The notes below the pieces were generated by a model. The model was not told where the DNA came from. It saw nothing but the letters and a program-made list of their open reading frames with translations, and made no database searches. Shown in pieces: positions 8,206-17,499 of a stretch of DNA of 64,000 nt (position 1 is its first letter; each line of letters opens with the position of its first letter). This DNA comes from DATGMP01 sp035293565 (GTDB lineage: Bacteria > Pseudomonadota > Alphaproteobacteria > BOG-932 > Roseiterribacteraceae), in assembly GCA_035293565.1 (NCBI GenBank), contig DATGMP010000031.1:1-64000 (forward strand). Direction: 5' to 3'. Position numbers and translations under genes: made by a program.

Positions 8206-9978
8206 ATGACGATTCGACGCCTGCCCGAAACGCTGGTTAACCGGATCGCGGCGGGCGAGGTGGTGGAGCGGCCGGCGGCCGCGGTGAAAGAGCTGATCGA
8301 GAATGCGATCGACGCCGGCGCCTCCCGCATCGAGATCCGGTTGCGCAACGGCGGCCAAAGCCTGATTGCGGTCGAGGATGATGGCATCGGCATGATGCCC
8401 GACGAAATAGAGCTCGCAGTCGAGCGCCACGCGACATCGAAGCTCCCCGAGGATCGGCTCGACCGTATCGTGACTTTGGGGTTCCGCGGCGAGGCGCTTC
8501 CCTCGATCGGGTCGGTCAGCCGCATGACCATCGCCTCGCGCCCCGGCGGCGCGGAATTGGGCTGGGGGCTGCTGGTCGAAGGCGGCGTGAAGCGGGCTCT
8601 GGGGCCGGTCGCGCGCAACGTCGGCACGCGCGTGGAGGTGCGGGACCTGTTCTACGCGACGCCTGCCCGCCTCAAATTCATGAAATCCACGCGCACGGAG
8701 ACGCAGCAGGTGCGCGAGACCGTCGAGCGCCTGGCGCTTGCCCATCCGGCGCTGGGATTCCTTCTGGCCGACGAGGATCGCACGCTGCTGTCGCTCTCGC
8801 CGGAGCGCGGCTCGGCGACGGAAATCCGGCCGGCGCGGCTCGCTGCGATCCTCGGCGCGGAGGTAGCCGAGAACGCGATGATGCTGGACGGCGAGCGGGA
8901 CGGGGTGAGGCTTACGGGCTATGCCGGGCTGCCGACTTTGAACCGCGCGACATCGCGCGAGCAGTTCCTTTTCGTGAATGGCCGGCCAGTGAAGGACAAA
9001 CTGTTCTCCGGAGCCGTTCGCGCCGCCTATATGGATGTGCTGGCGCATGACCGCCATGCGGTTGTCGCGCTCTTCCTCGAAGCGCCGTCGGACGCGGTCG
9101 ATGTCAATGTGCATCCGGCCAAGACGGAGGTCCGTTTCCGCGATGCGCAAATGGTGCGCAGCCTCATCGTCGGCACCATTCGGCGCGGGCTGGAGGCGGC
9201 AGGGCATCGAGCCTCGAGCACCGTGTCCTCCGCGACAATCGCCCGCTTCCGCCCGGGCGCGTCGGTCTCCCGCTACGCGCCGCTGCCATTGAACCCCGCC
9301 GCGCGCGGCTTCGCCGAGGCGGCGCAGGCGGCGTTCGCGCTGGTCGACCAGCCGAGCGCGCGAGCCGAAGAGGCGCCGGAGCTTGCGCCGGCGGTAGAGC
9401 GGCATCCTCTCGGCGCGGCGCGCGCGCAGATCCACGAGACCTACATCGTCGCCCAGACCGAGGATGGAGTCGTGATCGTCGACCAGCATGCGGCGCATGA
9501 GCGGCTTACCTACGAGAAGGTGAAAAGACAGATCGGTGAGGGCAAGGTGGCGCGCCAGATGCTGCTCGTGCCGGAGGTCGTCGAGCTTGGCGTCGCGCGC
9601 GCCGACGCGCTGGCCGATGCCGCCGAAGCGCTTGCCGAATGCGGGCTGGCTGTCGAACCCTTCGGCGAGGGCGCCGTGCTGGTGCGCGAGGCGCCCGCCA
9701 TGATTCCGGCGGGGCAGGTGGCGGCGATGGTGCGCGACTTGGCCGAGGAGTTCCTTGCCGAGGGCAGCGCTGCGGCCGGCCGCCGCATCGACCAGGTCTG
9801 CTCCTCAATCGCCTGTCACGGCTCGGTGCGCGCAGGGCGCCGTCTTACAGTCGAGGAAATGAACGCGCTCCTGCGCGAGATGGAGGCGACTCCACTTTCC
9901 GGCCAATGCAATCACGGCCGCCCGACCTATGTGGAGTTGAAGCTCGCCGATATCGAACGCCTGTTCGGCCGGCGGTAA
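8206..9978 (+). CDS. mutL: DNA mismatch repair protein MutL
   Basis: A 590-residue MutL of normal length. The N-terminal GHKL ATPase has ELIENAIDAGAS, EDDGIGM and GFRGEALPSIGSVS. A central low-complexity linker follows, then a C-terminal dimerisation domain. The endonuclease motif DQHA-x2-E-x4-E is present from D426, together with ACHGS and C-x-HGRP near the C-terminus. This is therefore the nicking type of MutL found in bacteria without MutH. It couples MutS mismatch recognition to strand incision. Confidence 0.96.
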   Translation: MTIRRLPETLVNRIAAGEVVERPAAAVKELIENAIDAGASRIEIRLRNGGQSLIAVEDDGIGMMPDEIELAVERHATSKLPEDRLDRIVTLGFRGEALPSIGSVSRMTIASRPGGAELGWGLLVEGGVKRALGPVARNVGTRVEVRDLFYATPARLKFMKSTRTETQQVRETVERLALAHPALGFLLADEDRTLLSLSPERGSATEIRPARLAAILGAEVAENAMMLDGERDGVRLTGYAGLPTLNRATSREQFLFVNGRPVKDKLFSGAVRAAYMDVLAHDRHAVVALFLEAPSDAVDVNVHPAKTEVRFRDAQMVRSLIVGTIRRGLEAAGHRASSTVSSATIARFRPGASVSRYAPLPLNPAARGFAEAAQAAFALVDQPSARAEEAPELAPAVERHPLGAARAQIHETYIVAQTEDGVVIVDQHAAHERLTYEKVKRQIGEGKVARQMLLVPEVVELGVARADALADAAEALAECGLAVEPFGEGAVLVREAPAMIPAGQVAAMVRDLAEEFLAEGSAAAGRRIDQVCSSIACHGSVRAGRRLTVEEMNALLREMEATPLSGQCNHGRPTYVELKLADIERLFGRR

Positions 9979-10085
9979 GGCACGGCAATTTACTGCTTTT
10001 CTGTCATTGCCGCGGACTGACGATCCAAAATAATTCAACATCTGAAATAAATTCCTACATAAACAAATCGCGCTCCAAGTAAGTT

Positions 10086-10110
10086 GGAACAGATATATTT
10101 TCGCCCGGTT
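10086..10110 (+). promoter_or_regulatory. Candidate EcfG (general stress sigma) promoter
   Basis: GGAAC (10086-10090), 16 bases, GGTT (10107-10110), against the alphaproteobacterial EcfG consensus GGAAC-N16/17-CGTT. It lies 33 bases before the DUF4142 gene start. One base differs from the ideal -10 element. Confidence 0.55.
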
Positions 10111-10143
10111 CTCCTGATCACAAGAGAAACCCAAGGAGGACCC

Positions 10144-10830
10144 ATGAGACTTTCGACGATGCTCATCGCCGGATCGGCGTTGGTCATGTTGTCCGGCGTA
10201 GCGCAGGCGCAGAGCGCCTCGCGCGCTCCCCCGACTTCCAGCCCGGTGACGGGTACGCCCTCGACTTCATCCCAATCGGGACGACCGGCTTCCACGCCAT
10301 CCACCGCAAACGGAACGAGCCCGGCCTCGAAGCCGGCGACGCTCGAACGCGTCGACCAATATTTCATCCAGAAAGCGGAGGCCGGCGGCGCGGCCGAGGT
10401 CGAGGCTGCCAAGCTCGCGCAGCAGAAGTCGAGCAATACCCAGGTGAAGGATTTCGCTCAAAGCATGATCGATGATCACAGCAAGGCCAATGATCAGCTC
10501 AAGGACATCGCGTCCAAGAAAGGCGTGGCGACGGAACCCGACATGACGATGGCTGATCAAGAGAAGCAGGAGCTGAACGGGCTATCCGGCCGGGCCTTCG
10601 ACCGCAAATATGCCGACATGCAGGTCAAGGACCATGAGGATTCGGTGAAGCTGTTCCAGGACGAGGCGAAGAGCGGCGGCGACAGCGATCTGAAGCAATT
10701 TGCTTCCAGCACGCTGCCCACGCTCGAGCATCATATGCAGATGGCCAAGCAGCTTCAGGCGGAGGCCTCGGGTACGGCATCCATCGCTCACACGCGCCAC
10801 CACAAGAGCAGCGGCAAATCGCAAGAATAG
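10144..10830 (+). CDS. Exported DUF4142 protein
   Basis: A 228-residue protein. ATG 10144 is chosen because AAGGAGGA sits just upstream; an in-frame extension exists but would remove the signal peptide from the N-terminus. The signal peptide MRLSTMLIAGSALVMLSGVAQAQ is followed by a Ser/Thr/Pro-rich spacer. A DUF4142 four-helix region follows, with QYFIQKAEAGGAAEVEAAKLAQ and a second half containing HEDSVKLFQDEAK. DUF4142 proteins are ferritin-like in fold and common among alphaproteobacterial stress proteins; the biochemical role is not established. The EcfG-like promoter upstream suggests control by the general stress response. Confidence 0.88.
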   Translation: MRLSTMLIAGSALVMLSGVAQAQSASRAPPTSSPVTGTPSTSSQSGRPASTPSTANGTSPASKPATLERVDQYFIQKAEAGGAAEVEAAKLAQQKSSNTQVKDFAQSMIDDHSKANDQLKDIASKKGVATEPDMTMADQEKQELNGLSGRAFDRKYADMQVKDHEDSVKLFQDEAKSGGDSDLKQFASSTLPTLEHHMQMAKQLQAEASGTASIAHTRHHKSSGKSQE

Positions 10831-10858
10831 TAGCCTCCTTTCGGGCGGGTGGCGCGCA

Positions 10859-11404
10859 TCAGGCTTTCTGGAGAAGCAAGATGCGCGTCCGCCCGTAATC
10901 GCGGCGATCGAGCATTTCGAAACCGGCCGGGCAGTCTTCCGGACAAGTCCGGTCGGTCTCGATGATCGTGATGGCGCCGTCGGCGACCCAACCCGCTTCG
11001 GCTAGCGCGGCCAGCGCCTTGCTTCCCAGGCTCTTTCCGTAGGGCGGGTCGAGCAAGACAAGGCCGCAAGCCTGGTCTGTCGGCGGCGGCTTCGTCGCGT
11101 CCGCATACAGGAAGTTGGAGTTCTCCGATAATCCCAGGCTCTCGGCATTGCGTCGGCAGAGGGCCAGCGCGGTGCGGTCCTTGTCCATGAATACGGCCGA
11201 TTCCGCGCCGCGCGACAGGGCTTCCAATCCCAACGCGCCGGACCCGGCGAAAGCGTCCAGCACCCGCTTGCCGGCGAACCCGCCCAACCTATGGGCGAGG
11301 ATGCTGAACAGCGCCTCGCGCACCCGGTCGGCTGTCGGGCGAACGGCTTGATCCGCCGGCGCTTCGAGCCGCCGGCCTCTATGGGTTCCTGCGATGATCC
11401 GCAT
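10859..11404 (-). CDS. rsmD: 16S rRNA (guanine966-N2)-methyltransferase RsmD
   Basis: A 181-residue SAM-dependent methyltransferase. It begins MRIIAGTHRGRRL, the typical RsmD start. The SAM-binding loop is DAFAGSGALGLEALSRGA and the catalytic DPPY is in VLLDPPYGK. It methylates G966 of 16S rRNA in the small subunit. The frame extends upstream but only inside the preceding gene. It overlaps the 3' end of the pseudouridine synthase gene by 26 bases, so the two are co-transcribed and both modify rRNA. Confidence 0.94.
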   Translation of the reverse strand: MRIIAGTHRGRRLEAPADQAVRPTADRVREALFSILAHRLGGFAGKRVLDAFAGSGALGLEALSRGAESAVFMDKDRTALALCRRNAESLGLSENSNFLYADATKPPPTDQACGLVLLDPPYGKSLGSKALAALAEAGWVADGAITIIETDRTCPEDCPAGFEMLDRRDYGRTRILLLQKA

Positions 11405-12179
11405 CGGCCTTGCGTTTCGCCTTGGCGGCGACGGCTTCGTGCTTGAGCGCGGCGCCCAGCTGCTCCTTGAGCACTCTGCGGGGCACTTCCTCGACCGCGC
11501 CAGGCGCCAGTTTGCCGAGCTGGAAAGGACCATAGGAAATCCGGATCAGCCGGTTCACGGTGAGCCCGAGCGCCTCAAGAACCCTTCGAACCTCGCGATT
11601 GCGCCCCTCGGCCAGGGCGAGCGTCAGCCAGACATTGGCGCCTTGCTGGCGTTCCAACACGGCCTCGATCGGGCCGTAGGCGATCCCCTCCACGGTGATG
11701 CCGCGCTTCAGTTTATCGAGCGCCGGCTGGTCGATCCGGCCGAACGCCCTGACGCGATAGCGCCTTACCCAGCCGGTGGCCGGCAGCTCCATATGGCGCG
11801 CCAGCGTCCCGTCATTGGTCAGCAACAGCAGCCCTTCGGAGGTGATGTCGAGCCGCCCTACCGAGACCACCCGCGGCATGTCGGCCGGCAGCTTGTCGAA
11901 GATGGTGGCGCGGCCGCGCTCGTCGCGCGCCGTGGTCACGAGACCCGACGGCTTGTGATAACGCCACAGCCGCGCGGGCTCCGTTTCGGGGATCGGCTTG
12001 CCGTCGACTTCGATCGAGTCCCCGGGACCGACGACCAGTGCGGGCGAGGCGAGCACGTTGCCGTTGACGGCCACGCGCCCCTCCGCGATCCAGCGCTCCG
12101 CGTCGCGGCGCGAGCACAGACCGGCGCGGGCCAGGCGCTTGGCGATGCGCTCGCCCTTTTCGTCGGATTCGTCATTCAT
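11379..12179 (-). CDS. rluB: 23S rRNA pseudouridine synthase, RluB/RsuA family
   Basis: A 266-residue protein with an N-terminal S4 RNA-binding domain (about residues 10-58, GLCSRRDAERWIAEGRV) and an RsuA-family catalytic domain. The catalytic Asp is D111 in GRLDITSEG. The basic, alanine-rich C-terminal tail is usual for RluB of alphaproteobacteria. It converts a specific uridine of rRNA to pseudouridine. RluB, RluE, RluF and RsuA are close relatives, so the exact target is inferred from overall resemblance to RluB. It is the first gene of the pair with rsmD and divergent from tadA. Confidence 0.85.
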   Translation of the reverse strand: MNDESDEKGERIAKRLARAGLCSRRDAERWIAEGRVAVNGNVLASPALVVGPGDSIEVDGKPIPETEPARLWRYHKPSGLVTTARDERGRATIFDKLPADMPRVVSVGRLDITSEGLLLLTNDGTLARHMELPATGWVRRYRVRAFGRIDQPALDKLKRGITVEGIAYGPIEAVLERQQGANVWLTLALAEGRNREVRRVLEALGLTVNRLIRISYGPFQLGKLAPGAVEEVPRRVLKEQLGAALKHEAVAAKAKRKADADHRRNP

Positions 12180-12224
12180 GCGCGGGACGTTAGGCTGATG
12201 GTCGAGGCCGGTCTATGGTGAGGC

Positions 12225-12692
12225 ATGTCCCAGACCCGTTTCCCACCCTCCTTCATGGAGCTCGCCTTTGCCGAGGCCGAGGAGGCCGCTCGGGCGGGCG
12301 AGGTTCCGGTGGGCGCCGTTCTGGTCGAAGCGGCGACGGGCCGGATCCTCGCCGCGGCGCGTAATCGTACCGAAATGGATCACGATCCGACCGCCCATGC
12401 CGAAATCCTGGCGATCCGCGCGGCTGCGAAGGCACGCGGCGAGCCCAGGCTTGCCGATTGCGATTTGTATGTGACGCTGGAACCCTGCGCGCTTTGCGCC
12501 GCTGCCGTCTCCTTCGCCCGTATCCGCCGCCTCTATTTCGCCGCCTACGACCCGAAGATGGGGGCCGTCGAGCACGGCCCTCGCTTCTTCAGCCAGCCGA
12601 CCTGCCACCACACGCCGGAGGTCTATAGCGGCATCGAAGAGGGGAGGGCTGCCCGGCTGCTGCGGGAATTCTTCGGCGAAAGGCGCGAGTAG
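12225..12692 (+). CDS. tadA: tRNA-specific adenosine deaminase TadA
   Basis: A 155-residue zinc deaminase with TAHAE (zinc His58, proton-shuttle Glu60) and EPCALC (Cys88, Cys91). It converts A34 to inosine in the tRNA-Arg anticodon, an essential decoding step. Length and the N-terminal helix MELAFAEAEEAARAGEVPVGA match TadA. Guanine deaminases share the motif, but the short length and the gene order with rRNA-modifying enzymes favour TadA. It is divergent from rluB with a 45-base gap. Confidence 0.9.
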   Translation: MSQTRFPPSFMELAFAEAEEAARAGEVPVGAVLVEAATGRILAAARNRTEMDHDPTAHAEILAIRAAAKARGEPRLADCDLYVTLEPCALCAAAVSFARIRRLYFAAYDPKMGAVEHGPRFFSQPTCHHTPEVYSGIEEGRAARLLREFFGERRE

Positions 12693-12713
12693 ACAGGCGA
12701 AGCCTCAAACGAA

Positions 12714-12737
12714 ATCGCCCGGCCGAAGCCGGGCGAT
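12714..12737 (-). terminator. Rho-independent terminator with UUCG tetraloop
   Basis: A perfect 10-bp stem (12714-12723 with 12728-12737). Read on the minus strand the loop is C(TTCG)G, a very stable tetraloop, followed by TTCGTTTGAGG. It lies just after the stop of the Bax inhibitor-1 gene and may also stop tadA transcripts from the other side. Confidence 0.8.
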
Positions 12738-12757
12738 CCGTGCCGAATGCCTGGCGG

Positions 12758-13483
12758 CTAGCGCCGGTCGCCCTGACCGAAGAGGCGCAGCAGCATCAGG
12801 AACAGATTGATAAAGTCCAGGTAGAGCGTGACCGCGCCCATGATGGCGAGCTTACCGGTCGCCTCCGAGCCCCAGCCCTCGGAATACATCTCCTTGATCC
12901 GCTGGGTGTCATAGGCGGTGAGACCGGTGAAGATCAGCACGCCCAGCACGGAGATCACGAAGCCAAGACCCGTCGAATGGACGAAGATGTTCACGATGCT
13001 GGCAAGGATGATCCCCATCAGGCCCATGATGAGGAATGAGCCCACCTTCGTGAGATCGGCCCTTGTCGTATAGCCGTAGAGGCTCATGCCGAGGAACATC
13101 GCCGCGGTGATGAAGAACACCTGCGCGATCGAGGCATGGGCGTAGACAAGGAAGATCGTCGAGAGCGATAGGCCCATCGCCATGCTGAAGCCGTAGAAGG
13201 TCAGCGTCAGCGCGCCCAGGGACATTCGCTGCACGCCAAAGGACATGACCAGCACGAAGGCCAGCGGCGCCAGCATCACAAGGAAGCGCAACGGCGAGCC
13301 GAAGATCGCTTCCATGATGGTGGGCGTGTTGCCGACCAGATAGGCCACGATCCCGGTCACAACGAGACCGGCGGTCATGTGATTGTACACCTGCACCATG
13401 TGCCGGCGCAGGCCCTCGCTGAACGAGACGCCCGCAGCGCGCGGCGCCGCACGGGACAGGTTGTTGTTGAAATCGAATGACAT
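12758..13483 (-). CDS. Bax inhibitor-1/YccA family membrane protein
   Basis: A 241-residue polytopic membrane protein with about seven hydrophobic helices after a soluble N-terminus (about 30 residues). GLTAYDTQRIKEMY in the last third is the family signature. Bacterial members have been linked to FtsH control (YccA) and to pH-dependent calcium leak (BsYetJ); which applies here is unknown. ATG 13483 has AGGAGG on the minus strand eight bases upstream. It stands alone between convergent tadA and a divergent permease gene. Confidence 0.93.
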   Translation of the reverse strand: MSFDFNNNLSRAAPRAAGVSFSEGLRRHMVQVYNHMTAGLVVTGIVAYLVGNTPTIMEAIFGSPLRFLVMLAPLAFVLVMSFGVQRMSLGALTLTFYGFSMAMGLSLSTIFLVYAHASIAQVFFITAAMFLGMSLYGYTTRADLTKVGSFLIMGLMGIILASIVNIFVHSTGLGFVISVLGVLIFTGLTAYDTQRIKEMYSEGWGSEATGKLAIMGAVTLYLDFINLFLMLLRLFGQGDRR

Positions 13484-13636
13484 GTGCGGATTGCCTCCTG
13501 TGGAACCCGAACGTGAGTCCCGCGGGATTATATTGGGTGCGCCGTCAACGAATCAATCACGGCGCGGCAACGGCGTTGAAACGGCAGGCTGGCTCGGTCC
13601 ATAGTCTGGAGGGATTTCGACTTTTGGCCGGGATGG

Positions 13637-14956
13637 ATGTCCCTCGCGCACTCTCGGAAGCTCGGACCGTTCCTGGCGACGATGCTGGTTACCGGCAATA
13701 TGGTCGGCTCCGGCCTCTTCCTGTTGCCGACGACGCTCGCGGGTCTCGGCGGCATATCCGTCCTTACCTGGCTTTTGGCGGCCATCGGCGCCCTCGTGAT
13801 CGCCGCCGTTTTCGCGCGGCTCGGCGTCTTGGCGCCTTGGGCCGGCGGTCCTTACGCTTTTGCTCGTGTGACGATGGGGCGCTATTTCGGATTCCAGACC
13901 AATTACATTTACTGGATCTCCTGCTGGATCGGAAATGTAGCGGTCGCGCTCGCGGTGACGGGCTACCTGCAGGAGCTTCTGCCGAGCCTCAAGACGCCAC
14001 TCTCGACGGCCGTGATGACGAGCCTCGTCATTTGGCTCCTGGTGCTGGTCAACATCGTTGGGCCGCGCCTGGTGGGGCGGGTCGAGGCAGCCACCATCCT
14101 CATCGGGCTCGCGCCCATCGCCGTGATCACAGCCGTGGGGTGGTTCTATTTCGACCCGAAAATCTTCATGGAGTCCTGGAACGTATCCGGCCGACCGGCC
14201 GTCGAAGCCGTTCCGGCTTCGCTCGTACTCGTCTTCTGGGCTTTTACAGGGCTGGAGAGCGCCGCGGTCGCGGCCGCGGTCGTCGACAACCCCAAGCGCA
14301 ACTTGCCCATCGCGGTACTGGCCGGCGTCATCATCGCGGCGCTCGTCTATGCGCTTTCGTGCACCGTCTTGATGGGAATCATCCCGGCGCGCGAGCTCGC
14401 GGCCTCCACGGCGCCGTTCGCGCTCGCCTCCAACCGTCTGCTGGGGCCTGGCGTCGCGACGCTGATCGCCTTCACCACGATCGCCAAGGCCTCCGGGACG
14501 GAGGGCGGCTGGACGCTCGTGACCGCCGCTACGGCCAAGGCTGCGGCGGAGGACGACGCGTTCCCGCGTTTCTTCGCGCGTACCGACCGGCGGGGCATAC
14601 CGGTGCAAAGTCTACTGTTCCACGGCGTCCTGATGACGGCTGCCGCTTTCGCGACGATCTCGCCGACGATCGGCGAGCAGTTCGACAAGTTGATCGATGT
14701 CTCGGTGGTCTTTTCGATGATCTGCTACGCCTACAGCGCCTACGCCCTCTATCGCTTGCGGCCCGAGGGCTCGCACCGCGCGCGGTTCGACCGAATCATC
14801 GCCGTGCTGGCAATCGGCTTTTCCGTCTGGGTCATCGTCGCGTCGGATCCGATGCTGCTGCTCATCTCCGCAATCATCCTTGCGACCAGCATTCCGCTCT
14901 TCCCCTTCTATAAGGGCGTTGCGGCGCCGGTCCCGGTGCTCAGCGAAGCGGAGTGA
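13637..14956 (+). CDS. APC-family amino acid/polyamine permease or antiporter
   Basis: A 439-residue inner-membrane transporter with about twelve hydrophobic segments. GNMVGSGLFLLP in the first helix is the substrate-backbone binding motif of APC carriers. FWAFTGLESAAVAAAVVDNP in helix 6 matches the AdiC/PotE/CadB antiporter group. The substrate is likely a basic amino acid or polyamine but cannot be fixed. It stands alone, ending two bases from the convergent ABC permease. Confidence 0.86.
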   Translation: MSLAHSRKLGPFLATMLVTGNMVGSGLFLLPTTLAGLGGISVLTWLLAAIGALVIAAVFARLGVLAPWAGGPYAFARVTMGRYFGFQTNYIYWISCWIGNVAVALAVTGYLQELLPSLKTPLSTAVMTSLVIWLLVLVNIVGPRLVGRVEAATILIGLAPIAVITAVGWFYFDPKIFMESWNVSGRPAVEAVPASLVLVFWAFTGLESAAVAAAVVDNPKRNLPIAVLAGVIIAALVYALSCTVLMGIIPARELAASTAPFALASNRLLGPGVATLIAFTTIAKASGTEGGWTLVTAATAKAAAEDDAFPRFFARTDRRGIPVQSLLFHGVLMTAAAFATISPTIGEQFDKLIDVSVVFSMICYAYSAYALYRLRPEGSHRARFDRIIAVLAIGFSVWVIVASDPMLLLISAIILATSIPLFPFYKGVAAPVPVLSEAE

Positions 14957-14958
14957 CC

Positions 14959-17499
14959 TCACTCGTTCCTGAGAAGCGGCGCCGCCCGCTGGCCGAGCGC
15001 CCGCCAGACGCCGGCGAGGCCGAAGGCGAGGGTGATCGCCGCCGCGATTGCAGCAACGCCCAGCGCGGGTCCGATATCGAACTCCCAGTGCAGCGCCATC
15101 ACGCGGACCACCACCGCCCAGGCGGCGATCCCGCCCAATACGACTGCGATCAGCGCCGCCATCAAGCCCAGCACGCCATGCTCGATCAGGAACGCGCGCA
15201 CGACCGTCGCGCGCGTCGCGCCCAGCACCTTGAGCACGACTGAATCGTAGATTCGCCGCCGCTCGCCGGCCGCGACCGCGCCGGCCAGCACCAGCGTGCC
15301 GGCGATGAGCGCGATCGCGGCCGTCAATCGCACTGCGACGCCGATCTCGCCGACCAGCTTGTCCACCGTGGCGAGGGCATCGCGTACATTGATCAGCGTG
15401 ACCCCGGGATAGTCGCGATTGACCAGCTTCTCGATCGCCGCTTCTGCTTCCGGCGGCGCATAAGCGGTAGCGAGGGCAGTCTGCGGCGCACCTTCGAGCA
15501 GTCCCGGTGCGAAGATCAGCGCGAAATTGATGCCGAGACCGCCCCAATCAACCTCACGGATATTGGCGACCTTGGCCGTGAGATCGCGCCCGACGACATT
15601 GATCGTGATCGGATCGTCGACCTTGAGCCCGAGCGCTTCGGCGACCTCCGTCGAGATCGAGAGCTCCGGCGGGCCGGAATAATCGGGCGGCCACCACGCG
15701 CCCGAGATCAATTGTGAGCGGGGTGGCATCGCCGTCGCATAGGTGATGCCGCGATCGCCGGCCAATACCCAATCATGCTTGCGGTCCACGACCGCCTTGT
15801 CGGCTGGCAGGCCGCGCGCGCCGACGATACGACCGCGGAGCGAGGGCACCATCTCGACCTTCTCGACTCCGGGGACCGCCATGATCTTTCGGCGGAACTG
15901 ATCGGCGTCGGCCTTCTGGATGTCGACGAAGAAGAAGGCCGGCGCCTCCGCCGGCAAATCGCGCTCGACCTCGCGATGGAAATCGGCCTCGACCTGTGCG
16001 ATCGCAACCAGGATCGTGAGCCCGAGCCCCAGCGACAGCAGCACGCTCACTGTCGCTGCGCCGGGGCGATTAACGTTCGCGAGCGCGAGCCTCAGCGTTG
16101 GCCGCCGCTTGATCGCATCGAGCCGCGCGATGCGGCGGCTCAGCGCCGCAACGAGCCGGGCGGCCAAGCCCAGCACGATGAACGATCCGATTGCGCCGAT
16201 GATGAATCCGGTCGTGAAGACGCGCTGCCCGGCTGTTGCGAGCACGAGCGCGATCAAGACGGCGAGCGTGACCCCGGTCGCAACGATCGTGCCCACGCCC
16301 GGACGCCAGCCGGTGGGCGCGACCAGATCGCGGAACAGCGCGCCCGCCGCGACGCCGCGCGCTCGGCCGATCGGCCACAGCGAGAAGGCCAGGGCGATCA
16401 GCAATCCATAGCCTGCCGCCATCGCCAATCCGCGGGGATGGATGCTGATCGTGATCGGCACTGGGAAATTATCGGCAATGACTCCCTTGAGCGCCCAGGG
16501 CACGGCGGCACCGATCGCGAGCCCGATCACAATACCGACCGTCGCGAGCGCCACGATCTGGATGAGATAGGTCCGGGCGATCAGGCGTCCTGATGCGCCA
16601 AGGCATTTCATTGTCGCGATGACCGCGATCCGGCCGTCGAGATAGCTCTTCACCGCATTCGCGACGCCAACCCCGCCGACCAGCAGCGCCGTTAGTCCGA
16701 CCAATGTCAGGAACGTGGCGAGCCGGTTGATGAATTGCCGAATCTCGGGCGCCGCCTCGGAGGCGTCGCGCACGTGCCAGCCTTCTCCGGCGAAGCGCGT
16801 GTTGAGCTCGCGGACGGATTGCTGCGCCGAGGGGCCTTCATCGAGCAGAATGCGATAGTCGTAATAAATCATGCTGCCGGGTTGGATCAGACCGCTCTGC
16901 GGCAGCGAGCCCAGCGCGATTAGGAAACGCGGCCCGAGCGTGAAGCCGGTACCCACGCGGTCGGGCTCGCGTGCGATCACAGCGCGAATTTCGTAGGACT
17001 GGTTCCCGAGCGAAAGCCGGTCGCCGAGCTTGGCGCCAAGGCGATCGAGAAGACCAGGCTCGACCGCCACGCCCCAGACACCGTTCCGCTCTGCCAGAAC
17101 GTCGAGCAACGGCCGGGCATTCGCCGGCGGCGCGAGATCGACTTTTCCGACCAACGGATAGGCAGGATCGACGGCTTTCACCTCGACCAACGTCGATCGC
17201 TGTCCGTCCGCGGTGCGCGCCATGCCGCGCAGATCGACCGACTGCGAAACCTTGCCGTAGGATTGCAGCGCCTGCAGCTGGTCGGGCGCGGCAGGGTGAT
17301 AATGGATGCGCACGGCGACATCGCCGCCCAACAGCTCGCGGCCCTGCGCCGCGATCCCGTTCACGATATCGCTCGACAGCGACTGCACCGCTGCGATGGT
17401 TCCGACGCCGAGCGCCAAGCAGGCGATCAGGATGCGGAAACCACGGGTCCCCGCTCGCAGCTCGCGCCGCGCGAGCCTGAAGGGTAGGGGAAGCTTCAT
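14959..17499 (-). CDS. FtsX-like ABC transporter permease (YbbP-like)
   Basis: An 846-residue permease of the MacB/FtsX superfamily. It has an N-terminal helix (ILIACLALGVGTIAAVQSL), a large periplasmic domain, a central helix group, a second periplasmic domain and a C-terminal helix group. The two FtsX halves, about ten helices in all, match E. coli YbbP. It overlaps the upstream ATP-binding gene by 4 bases (ATGA). YbbAP-type systems act as mechanotransmitters or lipid/lipoprotein extractors; the substrate is not known. A TesA-like esterase next door reproduces the ybbA-ybbP-tesA neighbourhood of enterobacteria. Confidence 0.9.
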   Translation of the reverse strand: MKLPLPFRLARRELRAGTRGFRILIACLALGVGTIAAVQSLSSDIVNGIAAQGRELLGGDVAVRIHYHPAAPDQLQALQSYGKVSQSVDLRGMARTADGQRSTLVEVKAVDPAYPLVGKVDLAPPANARPLLDVLAERNGVWGVAVEPGLLDRLGAKLGDRLSLGNQSYEIRAVIAREPDRVGTGFTLGPRFLIALGSLPQSGLIQPGSMIYYDYRILLDEGPSAQQSVRELNTRFAGEGWHVRDASEAAPEIRQFINRLATFLTLVGLTALLVGGVGVANAVKSYLDGRIAVIATMKCLGASGRLIARTYLIQIVALATVGIVIGLAIGAAVPWALKGVIADNFPVPITISIHPRGLAMAAGYGLLIALAFSLWPIGRARGVAAGALFRDLVAPTGWRPGVGTIVATGVTLAVLIALVLATAGQRVFTTGFIIGAIGSFIVLGLAARLVAALSRRIARLDAIKRRPTLRLALANVNRPGAATVSVLLSLGLGLTILVAIAQVEADFHREVERDLPAEAPAFFFVDIQKADADQFRRKIMAVPGVEKVEMVPSLRGRIVGARGLPADKAVVDRKHDWVLAGDRGITYATAMPPRSQLISGAWWPPDYSGPPELSISTEVAEALGLKVDDPITINVVGRDLTAKVANIREVDWGGLGINFALIFAPGLLEGAPQTALATAYAPPEAEAAIEKLVNRDYPGVTLINVRDALATVDKLVGEIGVAVRLTAAIALIAGTLVLAGAVAAGERRRIYDSVVLKVLGATRATVVRAFLIEHGVLGLMAALIAVVLGGIAAWAVVVRVMALHWEFDIGPALGVAAIAAAITLAFGLAGVWRALGQRAAPLLRNE

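Noticed and set aside
8152..9498. Long open frame antisense to mutL
   Set aside because: Sense frame encodes a complete MutL; the antisense product is Arg-rich and matches nothing.
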